Positions 44,563-55,342 of a stretch of DNA of 64,000 nucleotides are shown here, piece by piece (position 1 is the first letter of the stretch; every line of letters starts with the position of its first letter). Location: the NCBI GenBank assembly GCA_963662175.1, contig OY759216.1:48129087-48193086 (forward strand), read 5' to 3'. Source of the DNA: Aradus depressus (lineage: Eukaryota; Arthropoda; Insecta; Hemiptera; Aradidae). Below the pieces are notes generated by a model, which worked only from the letters and a program-made list of their open reading frames with translations, did not search any database and was not told the DNA's origin. The position numbers were made by a program, and so were the translations under genes.

Positions 44563-45256
44563 AGTAGGTATTATATATTTGTATTTTACCTACAAGTTCG
44601 GTTCTGAGCTTTATAAGTTCTACAAGTTTGGTCCTATTCCAACAGTCCCTCATATCTCTTTGTAGAAATGGTTCTTTGTTGGTTCCAACAGTTTCAAACT
44701 ATGCCTTGTGTGGTCTGAGACTTTGAAACAAAGCTCTAGAGATGTTTGGGTAGGGTGAGGCTGCTACAAGTCTTGCGCCCCCCAAAGAAGCGCCTCCTCA
44801 CCCCCCCCCCCCCCCCCCCACCCCAACCCCCTCCCCTATTCCATGAATATTCACTCTGGTTGCCTCATTATAATAATTACCCTTGGCTCTTGTCCTCATT
44901 AAGACAGGCTCTCCCCTCCTTTTTCCTCCATTGTCTTCAGATAAACCACCCCATCCTCCCTTCTCATTATCACCCTCAGCCACCCCAGCAGCCACCCCTA
45001 GCAGTCGCCTCCTAAACTTGCCAAAATAACTTTCTTTAATTAGCCATTAGACACAAAGTGTCTAACTTCTTATAATTTAATGTGGGGAATCGTTAATGTC
45101 ACATAAGTAATGTCACTTTCGAGTAATGTCACATCTTGCCGTCGGCAACGAAGATTCTAAATCATCATCGTTAAACAGCTGATCCACACATCCTGACCTT
45201 TAGACATTCACGCTATTACAATACTATATTATATGTTGAGAAACATGGATATACAT
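44563..45256. other. Intronic sequence with poly-C
   Basis: A C19 run at 44801-44819 within a CT-rich zone to 45015. The proline-rich frame across it reflects composition. Otherwise unremarkable. Confidence 0.4.
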
Positions 45257-45410
45257 AGTTAGTTATTATGACTCATGACTTTAATTATGAGGTCATATAT
45301 AAGCGCTCTTTCATGAGCCCGACTCGACTCTGGGGTCTTTAACGAGTATCTGACATAGTACATAGGACGGCGTACTCAAGATTTTTTCACTTCCCAGAAA
45401 AAAAAGAACT
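45257..45410 (-). mobile_element. SINE-1 copy, degenerate with deletions
   Basis: On plus: AGTTAGTTATTATGACTCAT, TATGAGGTCATAT, GAGCCCGACTCGACTC, GGGTCTTTAACGAGTATCTG, GGACGGCGTACTCAAG. The head and several body segments are lost. AACTA tail type. Confidence 0.75.
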
Positions 45411-45889
45411 CACCAAACTTGTCTTAGTTTATAATCTGACTATGGTGTAATGCCCAAATCGGTAGTTAATTTATACATTTTTTGTGCAATAGACAATATT
45501 TCAAAAGCGAATTCAGTTTTATTTATTTATTCACGCTATTAGTTTGTCTTTGTGGTAAAGCGTAAAGAAATATTGGAATTTTGCCGTAAACGGAAACAGC
45601 CGGAATCAACTCTCTGCCATCAAAGAAATTGCCATCAGGGTGGACGGCCGTAAACTCTTCTCAGGTCACCGTCGACCCAACGAAGTGCCCTTAATGGCCA
45701 CCATCCCCAGGAAACCTAGCTCGTAGCATTCCAGTCTGCTGGATCCAGCGAGATGGAGGGCTTCCCACTTCAGCCACATTCAGGGCAACACTCTCTTTCT
45801 CATTCGAACATACTGTTGTCACAACTCTCGCGCCGATTTTAAATATATTCACACTTGCTCGCGTACCGGACACCCACTACTTTATTATT
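45411..45889. other. Intronic sequence, nothing recognised
   Basis: Moderately GC-rich around 45590-45870; a short minus frame there has no recognisable motif or splice support. Confidence 0.4.
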
Positions 45890-46263
45890 AGATTTTATAT
45901 ATGTATCTAGAACCCCATAAGGATTACCTCTATTGATTTTCAAGCTAATCGGACAAAGGAATCAAAAAAACTGTAATAACTGCCGTTCTTAATGAGTGTA
46001 TCAGCATGAAATTTTATCCAAAACCACATAAGGACGAGACCTTCCAGTTTTCAGTGAAATCGGCCAAAGAGAAGTGGAAAATCAGAGGGGGCCTAACTCA
46101 GAAATCTATAAACTGTCGATGTAATGGATTAACACGAAATTTAGTATGATTCAGAAGTTCATCTATTGATTTTTAAACAAATCGTTAATTTAAGTTCAGA
46201 GGGAGAGAGAAAACTTAGTTCATTTTTTCGCGTTGGGAAGTACATAACTAGTGATTCACCGAC
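45890..46263 (-). mobile_element. T148 element, head plus about two monomers
   Basis: Minus-strand head at the right (TGGGAAGTACATAACTAGTG, then ATTCACCGAC on plus). Monomers marked by ATAACTGCCGTTCTTAATGA and TATAAACTGTCGATGTAATG; tail lost. Confidence 0.8.
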
Positions 46264-46438
46264 ACCTTTTTTACTTCCTTATGTCTTTACATATAAGGAA
46301 CCATTGGAGTCGTACAAAAATCCAGTGTTCATTCATGTTTAAAGTTTCACTTTTGCGACGATGTCCGTCTATGGGTCCGGGTCTGTGATAGGATCTATAT
46401 GTGATTGTAAATTTGTGAGTGCTCTAACTCCGGAACGA

Positions 46439-46796
46439 GGGCGCCGGTAGCTCAGTGGTATGCGTGCTTGTCTTCTGAGCTCAGGATCGTGGGTTCGAAA
46501 TCCGACCGAGGCCCTTGGTTTATTTTATCTGTGAGGTAAAATAAACGTGAGCATATATAATAAACGTCCTTCGGATGGGACGTTAAGCGATGGTCCCGAG
46601 CCTGTACGATGTCAGGTAGATACTCGTTAAAGACCCCTGCCCTAAATAAATAAAAATTTAGGGTAGGCAAAATTTAGAACTCCTACAGTAGAGTCGGGCT
46701 CATGTCCACCTGAGGGACGAAGGAGCGCTCTGGTAGTAGGCGTACGACCTCGTAGTTAAAGCCCTGGCATTAGTCATAAAACCTAACCTAACCTAA
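46439..46796 (+). mobile_element. SINE-1 copy, full length, 13-bp TSD
   Basis: All modules present: GGGCGCCGGTAGCTCAGTGG, B box GGGTTCGAAATCCGACC, GGATGGGACGTTAAGCGATG, the 3' domain, and the longest pentamer tail here (AAACCTAACCTAACCTAA). Flanks AACTCCGGAACGA (46426-46438) and AACTCCGGAATGA (46797-46809) match at 12 of 13 bases. A small ATATATAATAAACG insertion lies before the central motif. Together with 43.5, 54.4 and 62.0 kb it represents the younger class. Confidence 0.97.
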
Positions 46797-46828
46797 AACT
46801 CCGGAATGATTTATGTGGTAGCCATCTA

Positions 46829-47035
46829 GGTCCTTCTTATACCAATCAAATTTCAACTTCTATCGGCGTTACTGGGTATAAGAAAGACATGCAGAATTAC
46901 GCTGTACAGTGAAACAATAAAAACCGCTAACTCCAACACATTACTTTCATATACCCAGTAATGTCAGTATGAAATTAATTTGAGAGAGGGAGAGAAGGAG
47001 GGAGAATGATCTGTAAAAATGTGGTTGGTATAAGA
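46829..47035. mobile_element. Partial copy of the 29.4-kb MITE
   Basis: The right half (ATATACCCAGTAATGTCAGT, GAGAGAGGGAGAGAAGGAGG, GTGGTTGGTATAAGATA) matches 29505-29598. The left end has an inverted CTTCTTATACCAATC. It abuts the poly-A end of a LINE fragment. Confidence 0.7.
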
Positions 47036-47700
47036 TATTTTTTTATTTATTTTAAATACAACAAGCTAATAGAGAGATAATGGCAATGTCAAAATGTCAA
47101 GAAGGAAGAAATCACCCAGTGGTGACACTCCCCAGTCACTGATTTCCTCTCATTTGTATCTAATCACTGTCACTGTCACTGATGATGCTTAGGAGGTCTC
47201 TAAGCCATTGACGCTTAAGCCGTCTTTGGGGAAGTATGGCAGAATGGAGGGCACGGACTAGAGGATTATTGTGGGAACTAAGAAGGGAAAATAATTTTTT
47301 ATTTATATTGGATTTAGCGACTTCGGTGACAAAAGGTACGTTAAGGTCAGTGTGAAGAGTTTTGTTGGAGACGTAATAAGGAGTATTTGCTATTTTACGA
47401 AGGATTTTGGATTGAAAGGATTGGATGCCCTGGAAATTGGAAGCCTTCAAGTCCGTAAGTCCACATAGGTTTGAGTACTGCGTTGTATATAAGTCGTTTT
47501 GTTTTCAATCTTAATTTAGATCTTTCGTCTAGTAGTCTTAGTAAAAGTTTATAACGTCTGTTCATTTCTTGTCTTTTCAGTCTCGTGTGAGGATTCCAAG
47601 TTAGCTGTTTGTCGAGTATGAGTGGTATATCATATCAAAGCCTTTCAAAGTACTTTCTACCAATTGAAAATGATATTTCATATGGTCGGTGTTACAAGAA
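47036..47700 (-). pseudogene. Jockey-like LINE fragment: RT C-terminus and 3' UTR
   Basis: Minus-strand translation gives LILDKQLTWNPHTRLKRQEM, NRRYKLLLRLLDERSKL and LIYNAVLKPMWTYGL. After a break follow NFQGIQSFQSKILRKIANTP, YYVSNKTLHTDLNVPFVTEV and RRLKRQWLRDLL. This order is the conserved C-terminal part of Jockey-clade reverse transcriptases, with the frame shifted near 47455. The 3' UTR ends in an A-rich tail (T-rich on plus at 47036-47055). 5' truncated. Confidence 0.9.
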
Positions 47701-48524
47701 AGTTTGGTGTGACTATAGGTGGGATGTTTTTGTTTGGAGTCTATTGAAAGAGCTATTGAATGGAGGACACTTAGCTTGGAGCTGAAGATATCTGCTGTCC
47801 AACTTTGGAGTCCCCCCCTTAACTACCATCACTTCCATTGTCCTGACAATAATGAACATGAAAAGCAGAACTCTTCCATTTGGCAGGTTATCTCCGTGTG
47901 TGGAACGGTCAGATCTGCTTGAAGTTGTGTGTTTGAGAGGACCACCATGTGGAGGAAGTTGTCTTTTCAGGCGAATGTCAAAGAGAAAAGTGCCAAAGCT
48001 CTACGACAAAAGGTGACATTGTCCCTTGCTCACTTATCGCTCGGAGCTTCATTACCCTCCCCGACCTTTGGAGGTATTTGTCACTTCCATTCAGAGCTTG
48101 CTTTTCATCCGGGCCCCGCATTGAAAAGGAGACAGAAACAGAAAAAAATTATCATTGCTGTGCCCCCCCTCCTTCGATAAAGTATGGCCCTCTTGTGGCG
48201 TATTTAAGAAATAATTATAGAGGGAGAGAAGAGCAATTACTGAGCCCGGGTTCCGCTTCCGTCTCCTTCGTCCTTCTAGTATTTCCTTTCTTTGACTTTT
48301 TTTTTATATTTCCCATTCTTCTCTTCATCCCCTCTCATTATCATTTTATGGTTGGAAATTTATTCAGAGATCTCTTTTTCGAAGAATTTAAGGTCTTATT
48401 CATTGTCCATTCTTCTTTAACATTTTATGGGTTTATAATGGCCGTAAGGTGTCGTGTTCTGTCTTTAAAATATTCAAAACGTCTCTATGAAATACTTTTT
48501 AATAAAATATGTTTTTCATTTTAG
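47701..48524. other. Intronic sequence before the 48.5-kb exon
   Basis: Two overlapping open frames (up to 191 codons, 47949-48524) are present but lack any recognisable domain. The T-rich 3' half is the pyrimidine-rich intron end. I treat both as chance. Confidence 0.5.
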
Positions 48525-48590
48525 GTTTCGATAGTCAAACGCGCTTGGAGAAAACGTCATCGCTGGGACAGATCAGCTCTTCACCAACAG
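48525..48590 (+). CDS. Exon of the same unidentified host gene (66 bp)
   Basis: Bounded by TTTTTCATTTTAG and GTAAGTTGG. Joined to the exon ending at 35914 it completes a Gly codon and reads FDSQTRLEKTSSLGQISSSP then T. Phase 1 at both ends and 22 codons long, so it could be skipped or included without a frameshift. Polar, Ser/Thr-rich, likely disordered. LEKTSS and QISSSP could be phosphorylated, which is inference only. Confidence 0.75.
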
Positions 48591-48863
48591 GTAAGTTGGA
48601 AAAAATACTTGAATATTAACATGGGTGCTCGTGCTGAATTGGGCATTCTTGAAATTCGAATGGTATTTACAACTCTATAAATAATATATACTGAGAGCAG
48701 TCTAAATATAACAAATTCGGTAATGAGTAAATGATCTGAGGAAGTTTTAATGTGGAGACAGGAAGCCACAGTCTTGGTAGTGGTGGCGTAGAGATGGACC
48801 CTAGTCGGACGGGAGTAGCTGCAATACTGCCCTCTCCAGGTGTATCGGAGGTAATTCTCTGCT
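48591..48863. other. Intronic sequence, nothing recognised
   Basis: Follows the exon donor; no element identified before the Penelope remnant. Confidence 0.4.
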
Positions 48864-49140
48864 ATGTTTATCGAAAGGGCTTCCGGCGTGTATTGAATTA
48901 ATTGTAAAGAGAGTGAATGTTTTTATCTTGGGCAGACAGGCCGGAAGCTGAGGACTAGAGTGGAGGAACGTTTGAGGAGGGGCGACTATGAATTCTTCCA
49001 ACAACTAAACACAGGACATAAGGCCGGCTCAGATTCGTCGCTACACCATATCCAAAAAAGTAGAAAAATGGATTTCTTAGAAAGTATAAAAATTAAATTG
49101 GAAAGGAAGAAGGGACAGTCCCCCTCCTCAACTCTAGAGA
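48864..49140 (+). pseudogene. Penelope-like element remnant: GIY-YIG endonuclease region
   Basis: Plus-strand translation gives SGVY, a stop codon, then INCKESECFYLGQTGRKLRT, RVEERLRRGDYEF, NTGHK and MDFLESIKIK. The Y-LGQTGR block with an upstream paired-Cys segment and the NTGH...LESIKI ending is the layout of the C-terminal GIY-YIG domain of Penelope-like retroelements. A stop at 48894 and loss of the reverse transcriptase make it a relic. A LINE fragment on the opposite strand follows. Confidence 0.75.
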
Positions 49141-49174
49141 GGGGATTATGTTGTTTTGAAAATCATTATGTTTT

Positions 49175-49680
49175 GTCACTGCTGCTACTAAGGAGGTATC
49201 TAGGCCATTGGCGCTGAAGGCGTCGTTGGGGAAGTATGGCAGAATGGAGGCACGGACTAGAGGATTACTATAGGAACTCAGGGAGAAATATAACTTTTTG
49301 TACCTGGATGTAGCTACTTCTGAGGTCAGTATGGAGGGCCTTGTTGGAAACATAATAGGAAGCATTGGCTATTGTATGAAGGGTTTTGGATTGAAGGGAT
49401 TGGATGCGCTGCAGATTGGAATTCTTGGCAGAACTCCAGAACCCAAGTCCGTAAATCCACATCGGTTTCAACTTCAAATTGTCTAATAATCTTAGTTACA
49501 GTTTGTAGCGTCTGTTAATTTCTTGTCTTTACAGTTTCGTGTGTGTAAGTCGTTTGTCAAGTAGAAGGGCTAGGCAGCGAACATCCTTTTTTGAAGGGGT
49601 GGGATTATTGTTATACCGGAAGGTATATTTGCGACGAAGAGTAATGACGATGTGAACTGACTTCTTGTCATTACCTTCAC
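49175..49680 (-). pseudogene. Second Jockey-like LINE fragment
   Basis: Minus-strand pieces KSVHIVITLRRKYTFRYNNN, RLTHTKLKRQEINRRYKL, LKPMWIYGLGFWSSAKNSN, LQRIQSLQSKTLHTIA and SYYVSNKALHTDL follow the same order as the 47.0-47.7 kb fragment, with frameshifts and small deletions. About 1.5 kb separates the two. Both are on the same strand, so they may be one element split by rearrangement or two related insertions. Confidence 0.85.
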
Positions 49681-51716
49681 TCTTCACTTCTTGTACGAGG
49701 ACTGAAGGGATATCATGTGTTCTTTGAGGTGTCTGGATGATAGGTCTGGATCAATGTCATCTGATGGATGGGGGTGGATATAAACTGTGTATATTCTGTA
49801 AAGGAACGCCAGCGTTTAGCAGAGACTCGAAAGAAAGGGCAAAACCCTGGCTTATACAAAAGGTTCTTTTCGAAAGGTATAATTTTAGGATTAGGAAGAA
49901 TGTGAAGGGAAGGTCTGCTTTGAGCTTTCACAATAATCCCAGATGCAATAAGTAGAACAAATTTCTAGACAAAATCGTATGACAACATTAGATTCAAAAT
50001 AGACAAAATTTTTACTGAACGGGTTTCCGCTGCCACTCTGAAGAACAAGAAGTTAAATGAAAAAGGCAAACAGTTTCCTTCCTCCATGGTTGCGCTGGCC
50101 GAAACCGTGGTCGCACGTCACTTCCCAAATTTTCCGACCACTTTTCCATATTTTGAAGTTGATTCAATATAAAAGATGTATGATTTTCGTAGCTCTGTAA
50201 TGGTTTTTCAGTGGTCATTGATCATTTCTTGGGTCAAATATTAGAAATAGGAAAACAAATATTGTTTTAAACAAAAAAAACAAATATAGGAAGTTGTCTT
50301 CTTGTTCTTTGCAGAGACATTATTTAAATTTATTACACTAATTGTATTGTGAGGAGCCCGGGATCCTGTTGGTGAATTATGTCTAGGGAACAGGAGGAGA
50401 GGGGAAAGATTTGGTAAATTTTATGTATTCTTAGGGTTGTGGGGTGGGGGGGGAACCCCCCTCCCTGGGTCTGTGAGATAGGAGAGGAGGCCGCCATTGA
50501 AGAACGCTGTGGGGGTTGCCATGACGACATACTAGATCACGTGATCTCCCCCTCTTCCCTTCTATCGCTCTCTATCTATGCTCCCTCCCTGTTGGCTTCT
50601 TGGAGGGTGTTCAGCTATCTTGTATGAGGGAGGGAGAGAGACTATGTATGGGGAGGCCCGTTCATCTAAGCAAATTTTACCAAAGAATTTATATTTAGTG
50701 TTGTGACGATCTGACAATTTCCTCCGAAGCTTTATGAAGATCTTATAGACCAAAGTCGTGCTGTCGCAATAAGTGACAAACCATATTTTAAAAAAAGTGT
50801 CTACAGTTTTTAGTAAATAACTCACTATCGGTTAGTCGTACAAAAAAAGCTGCGAGAATAATATCTAAAGAGCATAAATTTTCCTATAAAAAATGTTCTA
50901 TTCATTTTTGTGTAAAAAGCAACCGTTTAGAAGCAAATGCAGCGTGAAAATGATATTCCAGGCGCAGTTCACTGGGTACTTATGACTTAACTTGTAGAGC
51001 GATTGATACTCTTTTCGATTTTCTACAGCTGACGAATCATGAAATATGATCGTGAGAATATTGAGGAAACATCCGCTCGCCCGTTTTTGATATAAATTAA
51101 ATATACACTATAAAACAACGTACAATTCCCTGTAAGATGAATGTTGTTAGAGTTTTATACATATTTTCTAATTTTTGTCATCAAAAATAAAATAAGCAAA
51201 ATAGAAAGTTTAAATTCACTTCAAAATAGAAAATCGAATTTCTCCAAAAGGTTTTCACTCCTAAAAACAGAGACAGATTTTTGTAAATAAAATCAGAATT
51301 ATTTATCACAATGAACATTTTTTACTTCCTCAGCTTTAAGGGAAGTTATCTAACCGGTCAGTTAGTGTTATATAGTAATAGTATATAAATAATAAAACAT
51401 AATGAATAAAACGTAGATTCGACAGACCTTAAAGGGGATTTCTATAGAGGAAGTCTGCCTAAAAAAATAAAATAAAAATGAAAGCTACGTATCAAAAAAT
51501 GTTTTTGAAAATAAAACACGATTTTTTTTATTATGCTTATTTTTGGACAATGAGAAAAAAAAAAACCATTTCCGAATAGAGGGTTTCCTCTAACATAGAC
51601 CTTTTTACTTGAGGTTTAAATTTTCTTATTGTTTCTATTGTCTTGAACAAGTGGGAAAGGGCCTTACTAGTTCTAGTGGTTCCTCTAGTTACTAACTTGA
51701 TATTTCTGTTTTTCAG
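49681..51716. other. Intronic sequence without recognised genes
   Basis: Several short frames lack motifs. A G-rich then C-rich stretch lies at 50440-50465. AT-rich from 50640 on. No mobile element could be assigned. Confidence 0.4.
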
Positions 51717-51785
51717 GTGTCAGTAAAGGGAGCTACCATCATCTATCCACTACCATATCCGAGAGTCTCCGATCCACCAAAACAG
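51717..51785 (+). CDS. Exon of the same unidentified host gene (69 bp)
   Basis: Bounded by a strong acceptor (TATTTCTGTTTTTCAG) and donor GTTAGT. Joined in phase 1 it reads VSKGSYHHLSTTISESLRST then KT. Phase 1 at both ends, 23 codons, again a symmetric cassette-type exon. The next exon lies beyond the window or is not recognisable. The Ser/Thr-rich composition continues from the previous exon. Confidence 0.75.
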
Positions 51786-52495
51786 GTTAGTTTCAACTAA
51801 ATTATTATACCTATACTTAAAAAAAATTTTACATTTTTCTTCTTTTAAAATGAATGTTTAATTCTCAGAAAATAATAATATTCAGATATCAAGTATTGCA
51901 GGTTGGTGCTTTTTTGAATTTAATAAGCTATAATAAAATTAATTAAGTATTACAACCCCTATTTATCAAGAAGAATGTACTTTTTACTTTATTTAATAAA
52001 TTTATATAGTCTTGGTCATGATATAATATCATTACCATTCAGTTGATCTATCATGATTTTTTAATTTGAATCCGAAAAACGGCGCACTTCCCAGACAAAA
52101 AACTTTAGAACATGGTTCATTATGTATTGATTTGATTATTTATTTATTTTAATTATTCTATTTAAAATTCTTTAAGGTTCTACTGCGCCAATACACGGTG
52201 AACAAATGGATTATTCACTTTCACTGCTCACTTCTAACTTGTAACATTCTTGTTTTATTCATTTTTGGCCGTCGATTATCAACTTCTGAATAACATCAGT
52301 TGTAATAACACACACAAATCATAATATTTTAAAAAAAAATCTGCTATATTCTAAAAACTGCTTTGTTACCCTGTTATTCTGCTACTTGTTAAATTTACTC
52401 CGCTTTGGGTTGTGATAATGCGTAGACAAACTTCTTCCAAAATTTCTAATCGAATTAGTCTGTTAATATGAATGTTTTTTGATATTATGAATAGT
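51786..52495. other. Intronic AT-rich sequence
   Basis: No exon or mobile element is recognised downstream of the 51.7-kb exon up to the SINE-1 head fragment. Confidence 0.45.
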
Positions 52496-52570
52496 CTCTG
52501 CCGGGTTTTGAACCCGCGATTTTGATTGAGCTCAGTAGACAAGCACGCTATCTCTGAGCTACCGGCGCCT
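52496..52570 (-). mobile_element. SINE-1 tRNA-like head only
   Basis: Minus strand: GGCGCCGGTAGCTCAGAGAT, GCGTGCTTGTCTACTGAGCT and B box GGGTTCAAAACCCGGC. The element stops right after the tRNA-like region. The 75-nt size mimics a tRNA gene, but the sequence follows the SINE family and the acceptor arms do not pair well. Confidence 0.8.
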
Positions 52571-52884
52571 TCTTTGTATATCATATATTGTATTTGTAAT
52601 GGTCAATGATTCAATTGTATAGGGGTGATACCTTTAAAAAGAACAGTCAGAAAAATCCCATAATCGTAGAAGCCTGGCCCAGATTTTTTGATTTTTTCAA
52701 GAATCAATTTCTGAAGTGTGGAAAGTCATTAATATTGCCATTAATTTTTTTTTTTTTGGTCAGACTGCAAAAAATCTTAGAAAAAAATGTTAAATAAAAA
52801 AATTGCTGGTAGTCATTTTGTAGATAGCTTCGTCCTGAAGGGAACGTTCACTTATGTTCAATAGAATCGTCGCCATCGTGTGCA
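52571..52884. other. Non-coding stretch
   Basis: AT-rich; nothing recognised apart from a short piece of the 31.7-kb fold-back arm just downstream (AATGGGAAGACGATGTC, 52895-52911). Confidence 0.4.
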
Positions 52885-52910
52885 GACGATAAACAATGGG
52901 AAGACGATGT

Positions 52911-52965
52911 CTAGGGGAAGTTATGTAATCGTTCAGAAATTCGATGCTGAGTTTCTACAATAAAA
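52911..52965 (-). mobile_element. T148 tail fragment
   Basis: AGGGGAAGTTATGTAATCG, then GAAATTCGATGCTGAGTTTC is the reverse complement of the tail module. It is joined directly to a piece of the fold-back arm, as also seen near 5.2 kb. Confidence 0.6.
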
Positions 52966-53509
52966 TTATTGTCTACTAAACAATTTTATTATTATTTTTT
53001 CTTTTTTCTGTTTTGTATGTTGTTTGCAAAGAACAAACATTAATGTTGAAGAGTGAATAATACTTACTCAAGAATGTGATTATACAACGAAAACACATTG
53101 AGTTTATCACTTAGAACGTGCGCTGGGCACCCTCACTAAACCATTGAGAATTCCAACAGTGTTGTTATTTATGGTCCTAGAGGGCTGACAATATGGCGAC
53201 TGGTGAAGAGTTGGGGGCCTAATGAAGTCCCTGGTGCTGGGTTCCGGCCGGGCACGCGTCTTCCCGCCGTTTCCTCTACCCTCCCGCCAATTATACTTGC
53301 CGTCTCCCGCTCAAGCTCATACTTGCCATTCAGTCCGAAGAACCCCCGCTCAAAGCTTGCTTACTCATTCCCTTTTAAGTTTAAAAACCGTATCTCCTTG
53401 GATAGATGATCTGATTTCTTCCATGAACTCCGATTCATTCTGGTTCATCATTGTCACTTTCTATTGTATTATAGAGACTCAGCCTCCCAATCTACTCTGA
53501 ATAAAGAGT

Positions 53510-54055
53510 TGTCTGTGAATCACTGGCAATCTACTTCCCCAACGCGAATTGATCTATGTTCTCGCCATCCCTTTGAAATTAATTTATCGAAATATATAGA
53601 GGTCTTACTAAAGAATTCTGGACCCTCATAATAAATTTCGTGTCGATACATTCATTACATTATAATTTATTATGGTTTTTGAGTTGAGTTCCCTCCTATG
53701 ATCCTCCTCCTTTCCTTCGGACAATTTCGTTGGAAATCTATGGTTGTAGTCCTTATGATGTTTTGAATTTACGCATAAAATTTCGAGTAGATACATTCAT
53801 TACATCGGGAGTTATTGGGGTTTTTGTGTTAAGCCATTGCATTTTTGTGTAATTCCCTCATTCCCTTTAACCAATTTAGCTGAACATCGATAGGTGTCGT
53901 CCTTATGGGGCTCTGGATATATATGTAAAATTTCCTGTCGATTTTTTTTTTTTTTTGTAACGGGAGTCATCTTGTTCACAGATACGTTGCCAAGAATTTT
54001 TTTTTTTTTTTCATTTTTTGTATTAGGAAATTTCGAGAAAAACTCAACATAAGGC
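53510..54055 (+). mobile_element. T148 element, head to near tail
   Basis: Head TCTGTGAATCACTGGCAATC, TACTTCCCCAACGCGAATTG; three monomer marks (GTGTCGATACATTCATTACA, GAGTAGATACATTCATTACA, TCCTGTCGAT); then a T-rich tail start with AAAACTCAACATAAGG. The final ATAACTTCCCC motif is missing. Confidence 0.82.
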
Positions 54056-54360
54056 AAAATCAGTTATCATATTGAAAATAGATTTATTTATTACTAGGTA
54101 AAAAAGATAGGCAAAGTTCATCCCTGATTATGGCGCCATCTCTTATATCAGAAATACACTATAGTGCCGTCCCATTTCGCGTTGGACTTTCGCTGGAATG
54201 TGAGTGCAGGACTTCCAGGGACCACACACATAGACTTTTTTCTTGTATGTTTTTCTGGTGGGTTTCAGAGATTCTTACCTTTCTCAATGTTTGCCAATTT
54301 TTGGGGAAATACAGCATGAAGGTTTGAAAGAAAATAGTGAATAATTATTACATACTTAGA

Positions 54361-54704
54361 GGGCGCCGGTAGCTCAGTGGTATGCTTGCTTGTCTTCTGA
54401 GCTCAAGGTCGTGGGTTCGTAACCCGACCGAGGCCCTTAGTTTATTTTATCTGGGAGGTAAAATAAACTTCAGCACGCCGTCCTTCGGATGGGACGTTAA
54501 GCGATGGTCCCGAGCCTGTACGATGTCAGGTACTCGTTAAAGACCCCTACCCTAGGTGAATAAAAATTTAGAATAGGCAAAATTTAGGACTCCCTTAGTA
54601 GAGTCGGGCTCATGTCCACCAGAGTGACGAAAGAGCGCTCTGGTAGTAGGCGATATGACCTCGTAGTTAAAGCCCGGGCATGAGTCATAAAACCTAGCCT
54701 AACC
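54361..54704 (+). mobile_element. SINE-1 copy, full length, perfect 10-bp TSD
   Basis: The cleanest copy: GGGCGCCGGTAGCTCAGTGG, B box GGGTTCGTAACCCGACC (one change in the loop), ATCTGGGAGGTAAAATAAAC, CCTTCGGATGGGACGTTAAG, CTGTACGATGTCAGGTACTC, the 3' domain, tail AAAACCTAGCCTAACC. CATACTTAGA is duplicated exactly at 54351-54360 and 54705-54714. The head would supply Pol III A/B-box promoter function; the rest has no similarity to a LINE that I can identify here. Confidence 0.97.
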
Positions 54705-54714
54705 CATACTTAGA

Positions 54715-55122
54715 TTATTCCATCACTTATGTTAAAATTAATCCAAATAATCAATTTATACTATATTTTCTACCTTATTTATGCTTCACTACTAATACTA
54801 TTTTAAAAAACACGATATTTTCGTATTTTTAGAGGAATATAACAGAATAAACACGAGATTATCCTCAACAAACATTACTTATATGGTTTGTTATTCATGT
54901 TAGGGAGGTGTGTGTGTGGGGGCGGGCATATTGGCTATCAAGATAGATTAGAGGGGCAGGACCACAAATCACCACTCCTTGGGGGTAGACTGCCGTCCCC
55001 AGGGGGGGGTGTAGCTAAGTGACCAGAGCTCTGGGGCGAAGTATTTATAACAGAGCTCACCACAGCGCGACTCGCAAGCCGCATATAGTGCTGGCCCCGT
55101 ATCTTTCTAAAAGGAAACTAAA
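54715..55122. other. Non-coding stretch
   Basis: AT-rich then GC-richer near 54900-55100 with a GTGTGTGTGG run; no element recognised. Confidence 0.4.
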
Positions 55123-55342
55123 AAGTACGCAATGTACTTCCCCAGTCGGAATTGATTGATTTTTTGTTTTTCCTTAAATCAATCTACCGATTTGTTTGAA
55201 AAATAAATAGGTGTCTTATTCAGATACTTCTGAATCCCCATAATTGCATGATAAAAGTTAATAGGGTTTCTGAGTTGAGCCCCTCTTCTGATAAGCCACT
55301 TCTCTTCAGTCGAATTCGCTGAAACTCAACAGGTTCTTAATG
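55123..55342 (+). mobile_element. T148 element, left part, split by a Penelope-like insertion
   Basis: Head AAGTACGCAATGTACTTCCC and partial monomer to GCTGAAACTCAACAGGTTCT. The same CAACAGGTTCTTA words reappear at 56149, where the element resumes. This fits a target duplication around the Penelope-like insertion. Confidence 0.8.

Noticed and set aside
44323..44665. Open frames on both strands with VTDTFIA or KVSVTAM repeats
   Set aside because: 21-bp tandem repeat divisible by three; no flanking exon structure.
47949..48524. 191-codon plus-strand frame
   Set aside because: No recognisable domain, T-rich second half that serves as intron end before the 48.5-kb exon, and an overlapping frame of similar quality.
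52496..52570. Possible tRNA gene on the minus strand
   Set aside because: A- and B-box regions are present but the sequence follows the SINE-1 head and the acceptor stem does not pair well.
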